DNA of 6,142 bases, from positions 1 to 6,142 of the forward strand of contig JALHFC010000067.1 in the NCBI GenBank assembly GCA_022839445.1, written 5' to 3'. This document shows, piece by piece, positions 5,405-6,142 of the stretch (positions within the stretch are counted from its first letter, which is position 1; every line of letters begins with the position of its first letter). This stretch comes from Pelotomaculum sp. Its GTDB lineage: Bacteria; Bacillota; Desulfotomaculia; Desulfotomaculales; Pelotomaculaceae. Both the position numbers and the translations under genes were made by a program. A model generated the notes under the pieces. That model saw only the letters and a program-made list of their open reading frames with translations. It did not search any database and was not told the DNA's origin.

Positions 5405-5457
5405 GTATACCAGAAGATAGAAAATATATTGATGAAGGTGAGTTACTTCTGTTATGA
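5380..5457 (+). CDS. Putative 25-residue leader peptide or small protein
   Basis: ATG 5380 has AAGGAAGG at 7 bases (AAATATA). The peptide begins MLKYNSFVSIPEDRK, continues with an acidic middle and ends in four leucines before TGA 5455-5457, 15 bases before the decayed menG. It shares the M-x-KYNS-x-V-x-x-P start with the ORF at 2438. The leucine run (TTACTTCTGTTA) directly before the stop would suit a leucine-responsive attenuation peptide, but I see no paired hairpins behind it and the downstream gene is not in leucine synthesis, so that remains a guess. Confidence 0.4.
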   Translation: MLKYNSFVSIPEDRKYIDEGELLLL

Positions 5458-5472
5458 GCACTATGGATTGAG

Positions 5473-5810
5473 ATGGCTTCCCCAACACAGAGGCAATATA
5501 TTAGTATATTGGAGGACGGCTTTTTGGCTGACTTGCCGGGTAAAGAGAGTAAAGCAAAGTACGTTCAAGAAACGTTTAATTCTATAGCGAAGAACTACGA
5601 TTTGATGAATACCCTGATGACCTTTGGTTTGGATAAATCCTGGCGAAGGCGGCGGTTAAACGTTTTGAACTAAGAGAAGGCGGAACAGGGCTGGATGTCT
5701 GCTGCGGAACCGGGATGCTGACGATGGAGCTGGCACGGGCGGCAGGCCAGACGGGAAGGATAACGGGACTGGACTTTTCAGAAAACATGTTGACGATTTT
5801 TATTACTTAG
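5473..5810 (+). pseudogene. menG: Decayed demethylmenaquinone methyltransferase (MenG/UbiE), frameshifted and truncated
   Basis: The intact enzyme methylates demethylmenaquinone with SAM in the last step of menaquinone synthesis and has about 230 residues. The first frame gives ESKAKYVQETFNSIAKNYD, LMNTLMTFGLDKSW, then after about 5645 similarity moves to another frame with KRFELREGGTGLDVCCGTGM, the SAM-binding motif I, and RITGLDFSENML. The shift fits loss of one base in the Arg codon after the Trp (5644-5645). Similarity ends at about 5793 and a TAG follows at 5808-5810, so more than half the protein, with its later motifs and substrate site, is gone. ATG 5473 has no ribosome site; an in-frame TTG at 5524 is preceded by GGAGG (5511-5515) and may have been the original start (giving MADLPGKESK). 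It is non-functional. Confidence 0.85.
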
Positions 5811-6028
5811 ATGTGCAATTTAATGACTTTATAGCCACGGTGTCCGTCCACAGCGAAAAATGGCCTATTTTCAACAAAAACATATACCGTTTGCACAGCA
5901 TACTCTTTTTTATGACCAGTCTGGAAAATAGTGTAGAAAATATGGATTCATCATTTTTCGGCGGTTACCAAACCGAAAAAATTAAAAGCGATTTTATGGA
6001 GGTCTTGGGTTCAGTAATGTGTTTATAG
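5811..6028 (+). CDS. Unidentified ORF or gene fragment joined to menG
   Basis: From the menG break an open frame (GTG 5813, or read through from upstream as DDFYYLDVQFNDF) runs to TAG 6026-6028 for about 72 residues, with WPIFNKNIYRLHSILFFMTS in the middle and GGYQTEKIKSDFMEVLGSVM near the end. There is no ribosome site before the GTG. The residue content is protein-like (aromatic residues, mixed charges) but I recognise no family. It may be the tail of a gene whose front was lost when menG was cut, or chance. The same frame is open again after the TAG up to the window edge, so a longer decayed gene is possible. Confidence 0.25.
5954..5980. other. Perfect 8-bp inverted repeat in the unassigned ORF
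   Basis: TTTTTCGG (5954-5961) and CCGAAAAA (5973-5980) are perfect arms around 11 bases that hold a nested CGGTT/AACCG. It looks the same from either strand and resembles a weak bidirectional terminator, which speaks a little against the surrounding frame being an intact gene. Confidence 0.35.
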
Positions 6029-6033
6029 ATTAG

Positions 6034-6142
6034 AAAATCATCAACAACCCTATTTCGCCAGCTCGCTACCAAAGACAGTTCCCTTTTAGAGAAGCAAAAC
6101 GGGTTATCGGCAACTATGCAATTGATTCTCTCATGCCGGCGT
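6034..6142 (+). other. Open frame running off the right edge, unidentified
   Basis: After a TAG at 6031-6033 this frame stays open for 36 codons to the window end, reading SPARYQRQFPFREAKRVIGN and then YAIDSLMPA. It lacks a start codon with a ribosome site and I do not recognise it. It contains one of the GACAGTTCC motifs (6073-6086). It could be part of a decayed gene or non-coding. Confidence 0.2.

Noticed and set aside
5444..5457. Leucine codon run as a leucine-operon attenuator
   Set aside because: No alternative hairpins or T-run follow, and the downstream gene is a decayed menG rather than a leucine biosynthesis gene.
5638..5650. Programmed frameshift in menG
   Set aside because: There is no slippery heptamer or downstream stimulatory structure, the family has no such frameshift, and the gene is truncated anyway.
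5794..5812. Insertion sequence terminal repeat at the menG break
   Set aside because: I could find no inverted terminal repeat or target duplication around the junction within the window.

Overview
The window looks like a piece of a spore-forming, probably anaerobic Clostridia-type Firmicute; a Peptococcaceae relative (Desulfotomaculum/Pelotomaculum-like) is my guess. The reasons are a spore photoproduct lyase gene, strong GGAGG-type ribosome sites, a rifampin-phosphotransferase fragment of Firmicute type, an XRE regulator with a long helical C-terminus, and short GGGAC/GTTCC palindromes of the kind scattered through such genomes. It reads as a worn accessory region: two of the recognisable genes are broken, and several short ORFs and sequence fragments cannot be assigned.

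Layout. Positions 1-258 are a GC-rich segment with GNRA-type hairpins that becomes AT-rich toward the right; I could not identify it, and the end of a mobile element is possible. Positions 231-1003 (minus) hold an internal piece of rph, cut at both ends and frameshifted. A second short GC-rich hairpin segment (1004-1085) follows. The radical-SAM spore photoproduct lyase gene (splB, plus) runs to 2153 and converges with a 44-codon gene with excellent signals (2193-2327, minus). A 21-codon ORF and a class I SAM methyltransferase (2546-3265, plus) come next and end at a long hairpin. Two minus-strand genes, an XRE regulator and downstream a DUF5652-like membrane protein, form a tight operon. A 10-bp-arm palindrome lies in the divergent intergenic region between the regulator and a 142-aa protein of unknown function (4922-5350, plus). 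Then come a 25-codon ORF whose leader closely resembles that of the 21-codon ORF, a frameshifted and truncated menG/ubiE methyltransferase (5473-5810), and unassigned sequence to the end.

How the parts fit. splB would act at spore germination, repairing the UV thymine dimer of spore DNA. The enzyme here lacks the cysteine known to be the hydrogen donor in B. subtilis SplB, and has a single other non-cluster cysteine just upstream of the cluster. The regulator/membrane-protein operon and the divergent 142-aa gene form a self-contained, probably autoregulated unit. The most unusual structural observation is the pair of roughly 56-bp repeats, about 77 percent identical, each carrying a ribosome site and the start of a tiny ORF (M-x-KYNS-x-V) and each followed by a methyltransferase gene, one intact and one decayed. 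No tRNA, rRNA, CRISPR array, recognisable transposase or replication origin was seen.
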